This document shows positions 8,939 through 18,667 of a stretch of DNA of 64,000 bases, one piece after another. A program made the position numbers and the translations under genes. The stretch comes from Terrisporobacter petrolearius (GTDB lineage Bacteria > Bacillota > Clostridia > Peptostreptococcales > Peptostreptococcaceae), in the NCBI RefSeq assembly GCF_032598785.1, contig NZ_CP102984.1. One strand, given 5' to 3'. The notes beneath the pieces are model-generated. The model did no database searches. It saw only the letters and a program-made list of their open reading frames with translations, and had not been told where the DNA came from. Within the stretch, counting starts at the first letter, position 1; every line of letters starts with the position of its first letter.

Positions 8939-10303
8939 ATGAAAAAAATATTAATTGCAGGAACAAATAGTGGAGTAGGAAAAACTACAATTTCCTTAGG
9001 AATAATGCAAGCATTAACAAAAAGAAAACTAAAAGTACAACCTTATAAAGTTGGACCTGATTATATAGATCCTTCTTATCATACATTTATTACTGGAAGG
9101 TATTCAAGAAACTTAGATTCATATATGCTTGAAGATGAGAAAATTAAATATATAGTTAAAAATTCTTCAAAAGATGCAGATATTTCGGTAATTGAAGGTG
9201 TAATGGGACTATACGATGGTTATGGAATTGATTTAGACGATTGTACTAGTTCGTATACTTCCAAAATCTTAAAAACACCAGTGATTTTAGTTATAAACGC
9301 AAAGGCAATGGCAACATCTGCTGCTGCGATGGTACTGGGATATAAGATGTTAGATGAAAATGTAAATATAGCTGGTGTTATCACAAATAATGTAAAAAGT
9401 AAATCTCATTATAATACTTTAAAAGAAGCTATAGAAAAATATACTGGTGTGGAGGTACTTGGGTATTTTCCTCCAAACAAAGAATTTTCTTTAGAGTCTA
9501 GACATTTAGGTCTAGTACCTTCAGTTGAGATAAATTCTTTAAAATCCAAGTTTGATAACCTATCAGAGGAAATAGAAAAATACATAGATATAGATAGAAT
9601 AATTGAAATATCTGAAACTGAAGATTTCAATACTTCATTTAGTCTAGAAGATTTCATAGAAAAAAATAAGGCTACAGATAAAACAATAGCCGTAGCTTAT
9701 GATAAAGCTTTTAACTTTTATTATAGAGAAAACATAGAGTTATTTGAAAAGCTAGGCATGGACATAAAGTACTTTAGCCCTATTGTTGATAGAAAACTTC
9801 CAAATTGTGATTATGTTTACATAGGAGGAGGATTCCCAGAAGTTTTTGCAAAAGAATTAGATGAAAATAAAGAAATTAGAACTTCTATCATGAAAGCTCA
9901 TTACAATAATATTCCCATATATGCAGAATGTGGAGGACTAATGTACCTTGGAGAAACATTAGAGGGTCTAAATAATGATGTTTATAATATGGTTGGAATT
10001 TTTAAAGGATGTAGTAAAATGACATCTTCACTTAAAAGATTTGGATATTGTTTAGGTGAGGCTAAGGAAGATACTATTCTAGCTAAAAAGGGACAAATAA
10101 TTAAAGGTCATGAGTTTCATCATTCAATTTTTGATAGCCAAGAAGAATGTGCTTATTATATGAGGAAATTAAAAAATGAAAAAGTAATTGATGAATGGGA
10201 AGGTGGCTACAGTAAGGATAATACTTTAGCAACATATCTACATACACATTTTTACAACAACTTAGATTGCATATCTAATTTTATAAAAAGAGGACGTGAA
10301 TAA
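8939..10303 (+). CDS. cbiA: Cobyrinate a,c-diamide synthase CbiA
   Basis: 454 aa. ATP-dependent, glutamine-using amidase acting on the a and c side chains of cobyrinic acid. P-loop GTNSGVGKT at residues 8-16; synthetase domain to about 230; class I glutaminase domain with Cys331 in AECGGLMYLG and a C-terminal His in TYLHTHF. Preceded by AGGTGG. The 3' end runs up to the cbiB start; only 1 nt separates the stop and that ATG. Confidence 0.95.
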   Translation: MKKILIAGTNSGVGKTTISLGIMQALTKRKLKVQPYKVGPDYIDPSYHTFITGRYSRNLDSYMLEDEKIKYIVKNSSKDADISVIEGVMGLYDGYGIDLDDCTSSYTSKILKTPVILVINAKAMATSAAAMVLGYKMLDENVNIAGVITNNVKSKSHYNTLKEAIEKYTGVEVLGYFPPNKEFSLESRHLGLVPSVEINSLKSKFDNLSEEIEKYIDIDRIIEISETEDFNTSFSLEDFIEKNKATDKTIAVAYDKAFNFYYRENIELFEKLGMDIKYFSPIVDRKLPNCDYVYIGGGFPEVFAKELDENKEIRTSIMKAHYNNIPIYAECGGLMYLGETLEGLNNDVYNMVGIFKGCSKMTSSLKRFGYCLGEAKEDTILAKKGQIIKGHEFHHSIFDSQEECAYYMRKLKNEKVIDEWEGGYSKDNTLATYLHTHFYNNLDCISNFIKRGRE

Positions 10304-10304
10304 T

Positions 10305-11258
10305 ATGAATCTATTATCTATTTATACAGGATATGCTCTTGATCTAATCATAGGGGACCCATATTCATTTCCTCATCCAGTAAGATTTATTGGCAAACTT
10401 ATTAGTTTTGTAGAAAAACAAATAAGGAAGATAGCTACAAGTGATAAAGGATTAAAAATAGCTGGGTTCATTCTTTGGTTTGTCGTTGTAGGAGTAACAC
10501 TAGGTAGTACTTCCATCGTACTACGTTTGTTTCAGTTTAATAAAGTAGTGTACTGTTTAGTAAATTCCATATTAATTTATACAACATTAGCTACAAAATG
10601 TTTAAAAGATGAATCTAAAAAAATATATAAAGTATTAAAAACTGGAGACTTGGAGAAATCCAGAATTCAGCTTTCATACATAGTAGGAAGAGATACAACA
10701 AATTTAAGTGAAAAAGAAATAGTAAGAGCAACAGTTGAAACTGTGGCAGAAAATACGGTAGACGGAATAATAGCACCATTGTTTTATGGGTTTATAGGGG
10801 GAGCTCCTCTGGCTATGGCATATAAGGCTATTAATACTTTAGACTCAACAGTGGGATATAAGAATGATAAGTATTATTATCTAGGATTTGCATCAGCAAA
10901 AATAGATGATATTGCAAATTATATACCAGCAAGATTAGGTGTGATTTTACTTTCTATTGGAAGTTTATTTGTTGGGTTTAATTTTAAAGATGCTTTAAAA
11001 ATTGGAATAAGAGATAGAAAAAATCATAAAAGCCCTAACTGTGCTTTTTCAGAAGGTGCAGTAGCTGGAGCTTTAGGAATACAGCTTGGTGGTACTAATG
11101 TTTATTTTGGAAAAGAAGTGTATAAACCAACTATAGGAGATAAAAAAAGGGAGATAGAAATTGAAGATATTGTAAGAACAAACAAAATAATGTATTCATC
11201 ATCAATAATATCAATAATAATTTTTACAACTCTTTACTATGTAGTAATTGGTTTATAA
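10305..11258 (+). CDS. cbiB: Adenosylcobinamide-phosphate synthase CbiB
   Basis: 317 aa integral membrane enzyme that attaches (R)-1-amino-2-propanol phosphate to cobyric acid. ATG at 10305 is preferred over a GTG at 10296 because AGAGG (10289-10293) is correctly spaced only from the ATG. The N-terminal DLIIGDPYSFPHPVR motif, ETVAENTVDG and the INTLDSTVGYKND region are family hallmarks. Several membrane helices. Works with CobD and PduX, encoded next. Confidence 0.94.
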   Translation: MNLLSIYTGYALDLIIGDPYSFPHPVRFIGKLISFVEKQIRKIATSDKGLKIAGFILWFVVVGVTLGSTSIVLRLFQFNKVVYCLVNSILIYTTLATKCLKDESKKIYKVLKTGDLEKSRIQLSYIVGRDTTNLSEKEIVRATVETVAENTVDGIIAPLFYGFIGGAPLAMAYKAINTLDSTVGYKNDKYYYLGFASAKIDDIANYIPARLGVILLSIGSLFVGFNFKDALKIGIRDRKNHKSPNCAFSEGAVAGALGIQLGGTNVYFGKEVYKPTIGDKKREIEIEDIVRTNKIMYSSSIISIIIFTTLYYVVIGL

Positions 11259-11277
11259 ATAAAGAAAGGCGGAAGTT

Positions 11278-12348
11278 ATGAAAGATTTAGGACATGGAGC
11301 TAATGTGGATATAATGGCAGAAACTTTTAATAAAAATACTGAAGATATAATAGATTTTAGCTCAAATATAAATCCAAAAGTTGTTCCTAATTTGGAAAAA
11401 TATATTTTGGAAGGCTTAAGTAAGTGTAAAAGTTACCCAGATATTAATTACACAAAGTTAAGAAGAAATATTGGGAATTACATAAATATTAATCCTAGGC
11501 ATATTATTCCAGGAAATGGAGCAACAGAAATAATATACATTCTTATGAAAAATATTAAGAAAAGATTGGCAATATTGAATCCTACATTTTCAGAATATGA
11601 AAGAGGCGCTAAATTAAATAATTTAGAATTGATAAACTTTATGCTAAATGAAGAAGATGAATTTAGTGTGAATTTGGAAGAAATAGAAGCCAATATAGAT
11701 AATTTTGACAGTTTATTTATATGTAATCCTAATAATCCAAATGGAAAAGTAAAAAACATAGAAAAACTTTTAGAAATAATAATAAAAAATGATAAGTTAT
11801 TAATAGTTGATGAAACGTTTATGGAGTTTGTACATGATGAAGAGAATTATAGTTTAATAAAATATGTGGAAAAGTACAAAAACATATTTATTATAAAAGC
11901 AGTAACAAAATTCTTTGGAATGCCTGGTCTTAGACTAGGTTATGGTGTTACAAGTAATAAAAAACTTATAAATGATATTTATAGATATAAAGAGCCTTGG
12001 ACAGTAAACTCCTTTGCCGATACTTTATCTAATTACATTTTTAATGATAAAGAATATATAAAATCTAGTAAGGAGTATTACCTTAAAGAAAGATTATATA
12101 TGATAAATGAATTAAGAAAAATTGAGAATATACATGTATATGACACAGATACAAATTTTATATTAATGGAATTAAAAAATATAAAAGCAGATGAATTAAA
12201 ACTTAAATTATTTAAGGAAAGTAATATATTAATAAGAAATGCATCTAACTTTATAGGTCTAGGTGAAAAACACATAAGAATAGCAATTAAAAGTCATGAG
12301 GAAAACCAATTGATTTTGAAGGAATTAAATAAATTGTTGGGAGAATAA
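11278..12348 (+). CDS. cobD: Threonine-phosphate decarboxylase CobD
   Basis: 356 aa PLP enzyme of the class I aminotransferase fold that decarboxylates L-threonine-O-3-phosphate to aminopropanol phosphate, the linker joined by CbiB. N-terminal DLGHGANVD-like start seen in CobD, NPNNPNGK for PLP phosphate handling, and the PLP lysine Lys211 in TKFFGMPGLRLGYG. Histidinol-phosphate aminotransferase is the closest relative in fold, but the position between cbiB and pduX favours CobD. Confidence 0.92.
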   Translation: MKDLGHGANVDIMAETFNKNTEDIIDFSSNINPKVVPNLEKYILEGLSKCKSYPDINYTKLRRNIGNYININPRHIIPGNGATEIIYILMKNIKKRLAILNPTFSEYERGAKLNNLELINFMLNEEDEFSVNLEEIEANIDNFDSLFICNPNNPNGKVKNIEKLLEIIIKNDKLLIVDETFMEFVHDEENYSLIKYVEKYKNIFIIKAVTKFFGMPGLRLGYGVTSNKKLINDIYRYKEPWTVNSFADTLSNYIFNDKEYIKSSKEYYLKERLYMINELRKIENIHVYDTDTNFILMELKNIKADELKLKLFKESNILIRNASNFIGLGEKHIRIAIKSHEENQLILKELNKLLGE

Positions 12349-12349
12349 T

Positions 12350-13252
12350 ATGAAATCTTATGGAATATGCCCCGCATCTTGTGGAGAATTTGTTCAAGGT
12401 ATATTAGATAGTGAAGAATACTTATCATCTTATGCAATTGATATGTTTTCAGTTGCTACCCTTGAAGAAAGAAAGGAGAATATTAATTTAGGACCTAAAA
12501 AATCAAGAAAAGCTATAGAAAAAGTATTTGAAAGATTTAATATTCCGCTAAGGGAATGTGAAAATATATCTCTAGAAATTAATAGCAGTATACCTATAGG
12601 TAAAGGAATGGCCAGTTCTACAGCAGATATAGGGGCAACTATTAAGGCGACCTTATCCATGATAAATAAAGATTTAGGTAATGAAGAAATATCTCATATT
12701 GCTTCACAAATAGAACCGACAGATTCTATTTTATTATATAAAAACTCGATTTTTAATCCTGTTAAAGGTCAGGTAAAAAAATATTTAGCTAATCTATATA
12801 ATGCTAGAGTAATAATTTTAGAACCAGATGAAATACTGGAAACAAGCATAATAAGAAGCAATCCAAATTATTTAGATATTAAATTGGAAAATGAAGTGAT
12901 TATAAATAAATCCTTTAAATTATTAGAAGAAGGATTAATAAATAATGATTTAAAGTTAATAGGTAAGTCTTGTACACTAAGTAGTATGGCAAATGAAAAT
13001 ATACATAAAAAACCATATTTGAATGAAATTATAGAAATAAGTAACAAGATGGGGGCTTATGGAGTTAATATTGCTCACAGCGGTACAGTTATTGGAATAT
13101 TAATTGATAATCATATGGATCATGAGAGAATAATAAATCATTTAAAAGAAAAATCTTTTAATGATTATTATAAAAAGATACATTTATCCAAGATTATAGG
13201 ACATAAAGAAAGGGAGGAAATAGAGTGGAATACGTTAAAGACCCTAAGATGA
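12350..13252 (+). CDS. pduX: L-threonine kinase, PduX-like GHMP kinase
   Basis: 300 aa. Opens with CPASCGEFVQG, typical of PduX-type kinases, and carries the GHMP ATP-binding motif PIGKGMASSTAD at about residues 82-93, plus a C-terminal AHSGTVIG motif. It makes L-threonine-O-3-phosphate for CobD. It starts 1 nt after cobD stops and overlaps cbiC by 28 nt. The cobD-pduX pairing supports the assignment; substrate is inferred. Confidence 0.88.
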   Translation: MKSYGICPASCGEFVQGILDSEEYLSSYAIDMFSVATLEERKENINLGPKKSRKAIEKVFERFNIPLRECENISLEINSSIPIGKGMASSTADIGATIKATLSMINKDLGNEEISHIASQIEPTDSILLYKNSIFNPVKGQVKKYLANLYNARVIILEPDEILETSIIRSNPNYLDIKLENEVIINKSFKLLEEGLINNDLKLIGKSCTLSSMANENIHKKPYLNEIIEISNKMGAYGVNIAHSGTVIGILIDNHMDHERIINHLKEKSFNDYYKKIHLSKIIGHKEREEIEWNTLKTLR

Positions 13253-13854
13253 TAGAGGTAAAAAGTTTTGAAATTATACAAGGTATAATTGATGATATTA
13301 GACCAGGATATAAATTTAAAAATGAAATAGAAGAAAAGATAATAAAGCGTTGTATACATACAAGTGCTGACTTTGAATACTTAGATATATTAAAAATATC
13401 AGATACAGCAGTAGATTCAATAATAAATGCTTTAAACAATAAATGCACAATTTACACAGATACAAATATGGCTCTTAGTGGAATAAATAAAATGAAACTA
13501 AATGCCCTTGGGTGTGAATACAAATGTTTAGTAGCTGATGAAAGAACTAAAGAATTGGCTAAGAAAAAGGAAATAACTAGATCAATGGCTGCTGTGGAAA
13601 TAGCAATGAATGAAGAAGGTAAAAAGCTGTTTGTATTTGGAAATGCTCCAACTGCTCTTTATAAAACTATAGAAATGGTTAATAATGGAGGATATGTTGA
13701 AGCTATTGTAGGTGCACCGGTTGGATTTGTTGGTGCAGCAGAATCTAAATATGAATTAGAAAAAACTTCTATTCCTCACATAGTAGTACAAGGAAGAAAA
13801 GGTGGTAGCAATATAGCTGCAGCCATAATGAACGCTATTTTATATGCAATGTAG
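13225..13854 (+). CDS. cbiC: Cobalt-precorrin-8 methylmutase CbiC
   Basis: 209 aa. Moves the C11 methyl group to C12 to give cobyrinic acid. GTG start with GGGAGG (13212-13217) 7 nt upstream, inside the end of pduX. Catalytic His45 in CIHTSADFEY; the GAPVGFVGAAESK and GGSNIAAA segments are conserved in the family. Confidence 0.94.
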   Translation: MEYVKDPKMIEVKSFEIIQGIIDDIRPGYKFKNEIEEKIIKRCIHTSADFEYLDILKISDTAVDSIINALNNKCTIYTDTNMALSGINKMKLNALGCEYKCLVADERTKELAKKKEITRSMAAVEIAMNEEGKKLFVFGNAPTALYKTIEMVNNGGYVEAIVGAPVGFVGAAESKYELEKTSIPHIVVQGRKGGSNIAAAIMNAILYAM

Positions 13855-13863
13855 GTAATGTTT

Positions 13864-15000
13864 ATGGAAGAGTATGTATATATTGAGGGGAAAAAATACA
13901 GAAGAGGATATACTACAGGTTCTTGTGCAACAGCAGCATCAAAGGCATCTGTACATATGCTTTTCACTAAGAAAAGTATAGGAAGTATAAATATAGACAC
14001 GCCAAAGGGTATACCGCTAACATTAAAAGTTAAAAATGTTGAGATTAGAAATAATTATTCCATATGTTCCATAGAAAAAGACGGTGGCGACGATATAGAT
14101 GCAACTCATGCTATGGATATATTTGCAAAAGCTGAATTAGTAAATAAAGAGGCTGAAGATATTATTGTAACTGGTGGCGTAGGAATAGGAATAGTAACTA
14201 AGAAAGGGTTAAGTGTTGAGGTTGGAAAGCATGCAATAAATCCAGTACCAATGAAAATGATTAAGAATGAGATAAGAAAAGTTTTAGAACAAAAGAATGA
14301 TTTATTAAATAATAAATCATTAAAAATAACTATTTTTGCTCCTAAAGGTGAGGAAATAGCAAAGAAAACTTTTAATTCAAAACTTGGAATACTTGGAGGA
14401 ATATCTATACTTGGAACTACTGGAATTGTTGAGCCAATGAGTGAAGAAGGTTGGAAAAAATCTTTATCCATAGAACTTGAAATGAAAAAAGCTCAAGGAG
14501 TGGATAAAATCATTTTAGTTCCAGGAAACCATGGAGAGGAATTTATAAGAGATTATTTAAAAATTGATATGAGTAATTGTGTTAGGATGAGCAACTTTGT
14601 GGGATATATGTTAAACGAAGCAAAAAGACTAGGATTTAAGAAAATACTTATGGCAGGTCATATTGGAAAGTTTATAAAAATATCTGCAGGAATTTTTAAT
14701 ACTCATAGTAAGGTTTGTGATGCTAGAAATGAGATAATGATTGCAAATTTAGCATTAATAGGAGCAGATTTAGGTTTTCTCAAAGAAATAAATGAATGTG
14801 TAACAGCAGAAGGTGCAGTTGAAATAATAGACAAAAGCAATTACACACAACTATACAACATACTTTGCAACAAATGCAAAGAAAGAGCTGAGGAATATTT
14901 AAATGATGATATACAAGTGGAAGTTTATATGTTTAGAATGGATAAATCACTGCTTGGAAAATCAAAAAATGCAGATTTATTAATGGAGGATTTTAGATGA
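13864..15000 (+). CDS. cbiD: Cobalt-precorrin-5B (C1)-methyltransferase CbiD
   Basis: 378 aa from the ATG at 13864; another ATG two codons earlier (13858) is possible, but the weak TAGG site overlapping the cbiC stop fits the later one better. N-terminal RRGYTTGSCATAA is the CbiD signature; GGDD and GGVGIG loops follow. Methylates C1 in the anaerobic pathway. The last 4 nt overlap cbiE. Confidence 0.94.
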   Translation: MEEYVYIEGKKYRRGYTTGSCATAASKASVHMLFTKKSIGSINIDTPKGIPLTLKVKNVEIRNNYSICSIEKDGGDDIDATHAMDIFAKAELVNKEAEDIIVTGGVGIGIVTKKGLSVEVGKHAINPVPMKMIKNEIRKVLEQKNDLLNNKSLKITIFAPKGEEIAKKTFNSKLGILGGISILGTTGIVEPMSEEGWKKSLSIELEMKKAQGVDKIILVPGNHGEEFIRDYLKIDMSNCVRMSNFVGYMLNEAKRLGFKKILMAGHIGKFIKISAGIFNTHSKVCDARNEIMIANLALIGADLGFLKEINECVTAEGAVEIIDKSNYTQLYNILCNKCKERAEEYLNDDIQVEVYMFRMDKSLLGKSKNADLLMEDFR

Positions 15001-15605
15001 TAAATATAATAGGTCTGGGGCCAGGAGAGTTTGATTATATAACTAAACTAGGTGAAAAATTAATTTATTCTTCAGATGTTCTAATAGGTGGAAAAAGAAA
15101 TTTAGAATCTGTAAAAGATTTTAAGGGAGAGAAGATAGTATTATCCACTAATCTTGAGGAAGTTTTAGAGTATATTAAAAAAAATCTACATAAAAATATA
15201 AGCGTTATAGCATCAGGAGACCCATCTATTTATGGAATAGGAAAGTATTTATCAAGGAATATTGATCATAAAAGTTTGAACATAGTATCAGGAATAAGTT
15301 CATTACAGTATATTTTTTCAAAAATATTTGTAGATATGAATGATGTTTATATTACTAGTAGTCATGGTAAAACACCTGATTTTGATTATATACTATCTCA
15401 TAAAAAAGTATGTATGGTAACTGATAATAAAATAGGTCCCCATAAAATTTGTAAGGAAATACGAAAAAGAAACTTAAATAAGGTAGTTGTTGTAGGAGAA
15501 AATTTATCTTATGACAATGAAAGAATAACTATAGGAAAAGCTGATGAAATATTAGCAGTTGAAAAATTTGAAATGAATGTGGTGGTGATACTAGATGAAA
15601 AATGA
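14997..15605 (+). CDS. cbiE: Cobalt-precorrin-7 (C5)-methyltransferase CbiE
   Basis: 202 aa SAM-dependent tetrapyrrole methylase. GLGPGEFDYIT near the N-terminus and ASGDPSIYGIG (about residues 72-82) form the methylase-fold binding loops. CbiE and CbiT are separate proteins here, overlapping by 11 nt, equivalent to the CobL fusion of aerobic producers. Confidence 0.92.
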   Translation: MINIIGLGPGEFDYITKLGEKLIYSSDVLIGGKRNLESVKDFKGEKIVLSTNLEEVLEYIKKNLHKNISVIASGDPSIYGIGKYLSRNIDHKSLNIVSGISSLQYIFSKIFVDMNDVYITSSHGKTPDFDYILSHKKVCMVTDNKIGPHKICKEIRKRNLNKVVVVGENLSYDNERITIGKADEILAVEKFEMNVVVILDEK

Positions 15606-16167
15606 TGAATTTATTAGGGGAAAAGTTCCTATAACAAAGGAAGAAGTTAGAGCCATCTCATTAAATAAATTGAATTTGAAAGATGCTAAAACTTTTATAG
15701 ATGTTGGAGCAGGTACAGGAAGTGTTTCTGTTGAAGCCGCCAGGACTTATGATAATTTAAATATTATAGCTATTGAAAGAAATGATGAAGCTATAGATTT
15801 AATAAACAAAAATATAGAGAAATTTAATTTATCAAATATAAAAGTTATAAAAGCTTATGCGCCTATTGAAATAAAAGAAAAAGCTGATGGGATTTTTCTA
15901 GGTGGAACAGGTAATAACTTGGAAGAAATAATAAAATGGTCAAAAGATTTATTAATACCAGGGGGAAGGTTAGTAGCTAATTTTATATTAATTGATAATT
16001 TTTATGACACAATGAATTTACTAAAAAAATATGATTTTCAAAATGTGGATGTATCACTACTAAATATAAGTAAGCTAGATAAATTAGGAGTAAGGGATTA
16101 TTTTAAGCCTTACAATCCTATTTACATAATATCATGCGAAAAAGGGGAAGAAGATGAACATGAATAA
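15595..16167 (+). CDS. cbiT: Cobalt-precorrin-6B C15-methyltransferase (decarboxylating) CbiT
   Basis: 190 aa class I SAM methyltransferase with motif I DVGAGTGSVSVEAA (about residues 38-51) and the acidic IERN that ends strand 2. The N-terminal RGKVPITKEEVRA is the CbiT signature. It methylates C15 and decarboxylates the C12 acetate. Overlaps both neighbours (cbiE and cbiF). Confidence 0.93.
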   Translation: MKNDEFIRGKVPITKEEVRAISLNKLNLKDAKTFIDVGAGTGSVSVEAARTYDNLNIIAIERNDEAIDLINKNIEKFNLSNIKVIKAYAPIEIKEKADGIFLGGTGNNLEEIIKWSKDLLIPGGRLVANFILIDNFYDTMNLLKKYDFQNVDVSLLNISKLDKLGVRDYFKPYNPIYIISCEKGEEDEHE

Positions 16168-16912
16168 AGTACATTTTGTTGGAGCAGGACCAGGAGACAA
16201 AGAGTTAATAACACTAAAAGGATATAAACTATTATCCAATGCAGATGTGGTAATATATGCCGGGTCCTTAGTTAACCCAGCGCTTTTAGATTATTGTAAA
16301 GAAGGATGCGAAATTCATGACAGCGCATATATGAACTTACAAGAAATAATAGAAGTTATGGAAAAAGGAATTAAAGAAGAAAAATCAGTTGTTAGGCTTC
16401 AAACAGGAGACTTTTCAATATATGGTTCTATAAGAGAACAAGTTGAAGATTTAGCAAAATTGAACATAGATTATGATTGTACACCAGGGGTGAGTTCTTT
16501 CCTTGGAGCATCATCAGCTTTGGGTGTGGAATATACAGTTCCAGAAATATCTCAGTCAGTAGTAATAACAAGAATGGAAGGAAGAACTCCAGTGCCATCA
16601 AAGGAATCAATAGAATCTTTTGCAGCTCACCAAACATCTATGGTAATTTTCCTTTCAGTTCAAGAAATAGAAAAAGTTGTGGAAAAACTAATTGATGGTG
16701 GATATGATAAAACAACACCAATAGCTGTTGTATATAAGGCAACTTGGCCAGATGAAAAAGTAGTAAAAGGAACTCTACAAGACATAGCAACAAAAGTAAA
16801 AGAAGCTGACATAAGAAAAACAGCATTAATAATGGTGGGAGAATTTTTAGGAAAAGAATATAATAACTCAAAATTATATGACAAGGACTTCGTTCATGAA
16901 TACAGAGGATAA
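16154..16912 (+). CDS. cbiF: Cobalt-precorrin-4 (C11)-methyltransferase CbiF
   Basis: 252 aa tetrapyrrole methylase. GAGPGDKELITLKG at the N-terminus, YAGSLVNP, RLQTGDFSIYGS, and TPGVSSFLGA are all diagnostic. AAGGGGAA (16142-16149) precedes the ATG at 16154; a second ATG two codons later is possible. Overlaps cbiT by 14 nt and cbiG by 17 nt. Confidence 0.94.
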   Translation: MNMNKVHFVGAGPGDKELITLKGYKLLSNADVVIYAGSLVNPALLDYCKEGCEIHDSAYMNLQEIIEVMEKGIKEEKSVVRLQTGDFSIYGSIREQVEDLAKLNIDYDCTPGVSSFLGASSALGVEYTVPEISQSVVITRMEGRTPVPSKESIESFAAHQTSMVIFLSVQEIEKVVEKLIDGGYDKTTPIAVVYKATWPDEKVVKGTLQDIATKVKEADIRKTALIMVGEFLGKEYNNSKLYDKDFVHEYRG

Positions 16913-17945
16913 GAAAATTGCCATATTATCCATTACTAAAAATGGGAAAAATCTTGGATTAAAAATAAAAAGAAATATGCCTACTGCTCATTTATACTAT
17001 GTGAAAAAGGATGCTGTTAAAGAAGTAGATAATGTTATTTATGTAAATAAAAAATTAAAGGAACTTGTGACTGAAATTTTTGGTGAATATGACTACATTA
17101 TATTTATAATGGCATGCGGAGTTGTAGTAAGAACTATAGCTCCACTTATAGAGAATAAATTTATAGATCCGGCTATATTAGTCATCGATGAAAAGGGAAA
17201 AAACATTATAAGTTTGCTTAGTGGACACATGGGTGGAGCCAATGAAATGACTTTATATATAAGTGATTTATTAAACTCAAATCCAGTAATAACTACGGCT
17301 ACAGATGTTAACGACAAATCATCACTAGATATGATTGCAAAAAAACTAAATGCTCATATTTATGACTTTAGAAATAAAGTATTAAAAATAAATTCCATGA
17401 TAGTTAATGGTGAAGTAGTGAATCTTTTTATAGATGGAGATTACAACATAGATACTCGTGGATTTAATATATGTAAGCATGATGAAATAAATAAATTAAA
17501 TGAAGTGATAGTAATAAGCAATAAGAAAAATTTAAACTTAATAAACAACAACATTCTTAAAGTTGTACCTAAAAATATTGTAATAGGTATTGGATGCAGA
17601 AAAAACATTGATAAAGAATATATGATAAATTCATTATCTGATTTTTTACATAAGCAAAATATTGATATAAATGCAATTAAAGAGATAGGAAGTATAGATA
17701 TTAAAAAGAATGAAGGAGCTCTGGTAAATTTAAGTAAATATTTAAATGTTCCTTTTAGAACATTTACAGCTGATGAAATATCAAAAGTAGAGCATTTATA
17801 TGAAAAGTCAGAGTGGGTAAAACAAAATGTGGGTGTTCACTCTGTGGCAGAGCCAGTGGCTCATTTATTAAGCAATGGAAATTTAATAATAAAAAAACAT
17901 AAATACAATGGAATTACATTTTCAGTAGGGAGAGTTAATATATGA
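16896..17945 (+). CDS. cbiG: Cobalt-precorrin-5A hydrolase CbiG
   Basis: 349 aa. Opens the delta-lactone ring and releases acetaldehyde, a step specific to the anaerobic (early cobalt) route. ATG at 16896 chosen because AAGGA (16883-16887) sits 8 nt upstream, while the ATG at 16878 has no site. N-terminal, mid (MACGVVVRTIAP, LLSGHMGGANE) and C-terminal (GIGCRKNI, VAEPVA) segments correspond to the three CbiG domains. Overlaps cbiF and cbiH. Confidence 0.93.
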   Translation: MNTEDKKIAILSITKNGKNLGLKIKRNMPTAHLYYVKKDAVKEVDNVIYVNKKLKELVTEIFGEYDYIIFIMACGVVVRTIAPLIENKFIDPAILVIDEKGKNIISLLSGHMGGANEMTLYISDLLNSNPVITTATDVNDKSSLDMIAKKLNAHIYDFRNKVLKINSMIVNGEVVNLFIDGDYNIDTRGFNICKHDEINKLNEVIVISNKKNLNLINNNILKVVPKNIVIGIGCRKNIDKEYMINSLSDFLHKQNIDINAIKEIGSIDIKKNEGALVNLSKYLNVPFRTFTADEISKVEHLYEKSEWVKQNVGVHSVAEPVAHLLSNGNLIIKKHKYNGITFSVGRVNI

Positions 17946-18667
17946 TATATGTCGTAGGTATTGGACCAGGATGCAAAAACTTGATGACTATGGAAGCAAT
18001 AAATGCAATAGATGATGCTGAAGTTATAGTAGGATATAAAACTTATATTGATTTAGTAAAAGAATTTATTGTAGATAAAGAAGTTGTGCAAAATGGAATG
18101 AGAAAAGAAATAGAAAGATGTAAGCAAGCTTTAGAAATTGCAAAAACAGGGAAAAAAGTAGCCGTTATAAGTAGTGGAGATGCTGGCATATATGGGATGG
18201 CAGGACTTATACTAGAGCTAGTAACAAAAGAAGATGTAGATATAAAAGTTAAAGTTGTACCAGGTGTTACTGCAAGTATAGGAGCGGCAGCAGTGCTTGG
18301 AGCGCCTATAATGCATGATTTTTGTCATATAAGTTTAAGCGATTTGATGACTCCATGGGAAGTTATAGAAAAAAGATTAAAGCTAGCAGCAGAAGCTGAT
18401 TTTGTTATTTGCCTATACAACCCAAGAAGTAAGGGAAGAAGCGAACATTTAGCTAAGGCCTTTGAAATCATGGGAGAATTTAAGGCTGGTTCAACGGCCG
18501 TTGGAATAGTAAAAGATGTGGGAAGAGAAAAAGAAGAAAAATTTATATGCACATTTGATACTATTGATTTTGAAAGAGTTGATATGACTACTATGGTGAT
18601 TATAGGCAACAAAGCAACTTACATTCATGATGATTTAATTATAACTCCAAGAGGATACGAAGTATGA
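17942..18667 (+). CDS. cbiH: Cobalt-precorrin-3 (C17)-methyltransferase CbiH
   Basis: 241 aa tetrapyrrole methylase causing ring contraction. VGIGPGCKNLMTMEA, SSGDAGIYGMAG, VPGVTASIGAAA and HISLSDLMTPW are the family signatures. ATG overlaps the cbiG stop by 4 nt; 3' end overlaps cbiJ by 4 nt. Confidence 0.94.
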   Translation: MIYVVGIGPGCKNLMTMEAINAIDDAEVIVGYKTYIDLVKEFIVDKEVVQNGMRKEIERCKQALEIAKTGKKVAVISSGDAGIYGMAGLILELVTKEDVDIKVKVVPGVTASIGAAAVLGAPIMHDFCHISLSDLMTPWEVIEKRLKLAAEADFVICLYNPRSKGRSEHLAKAFEIMGEFKAGSTAVGIVKDVGREKEEKFICTFDTIDFERVDMTTMVIIGNKATYIHDDLIITPRGYEV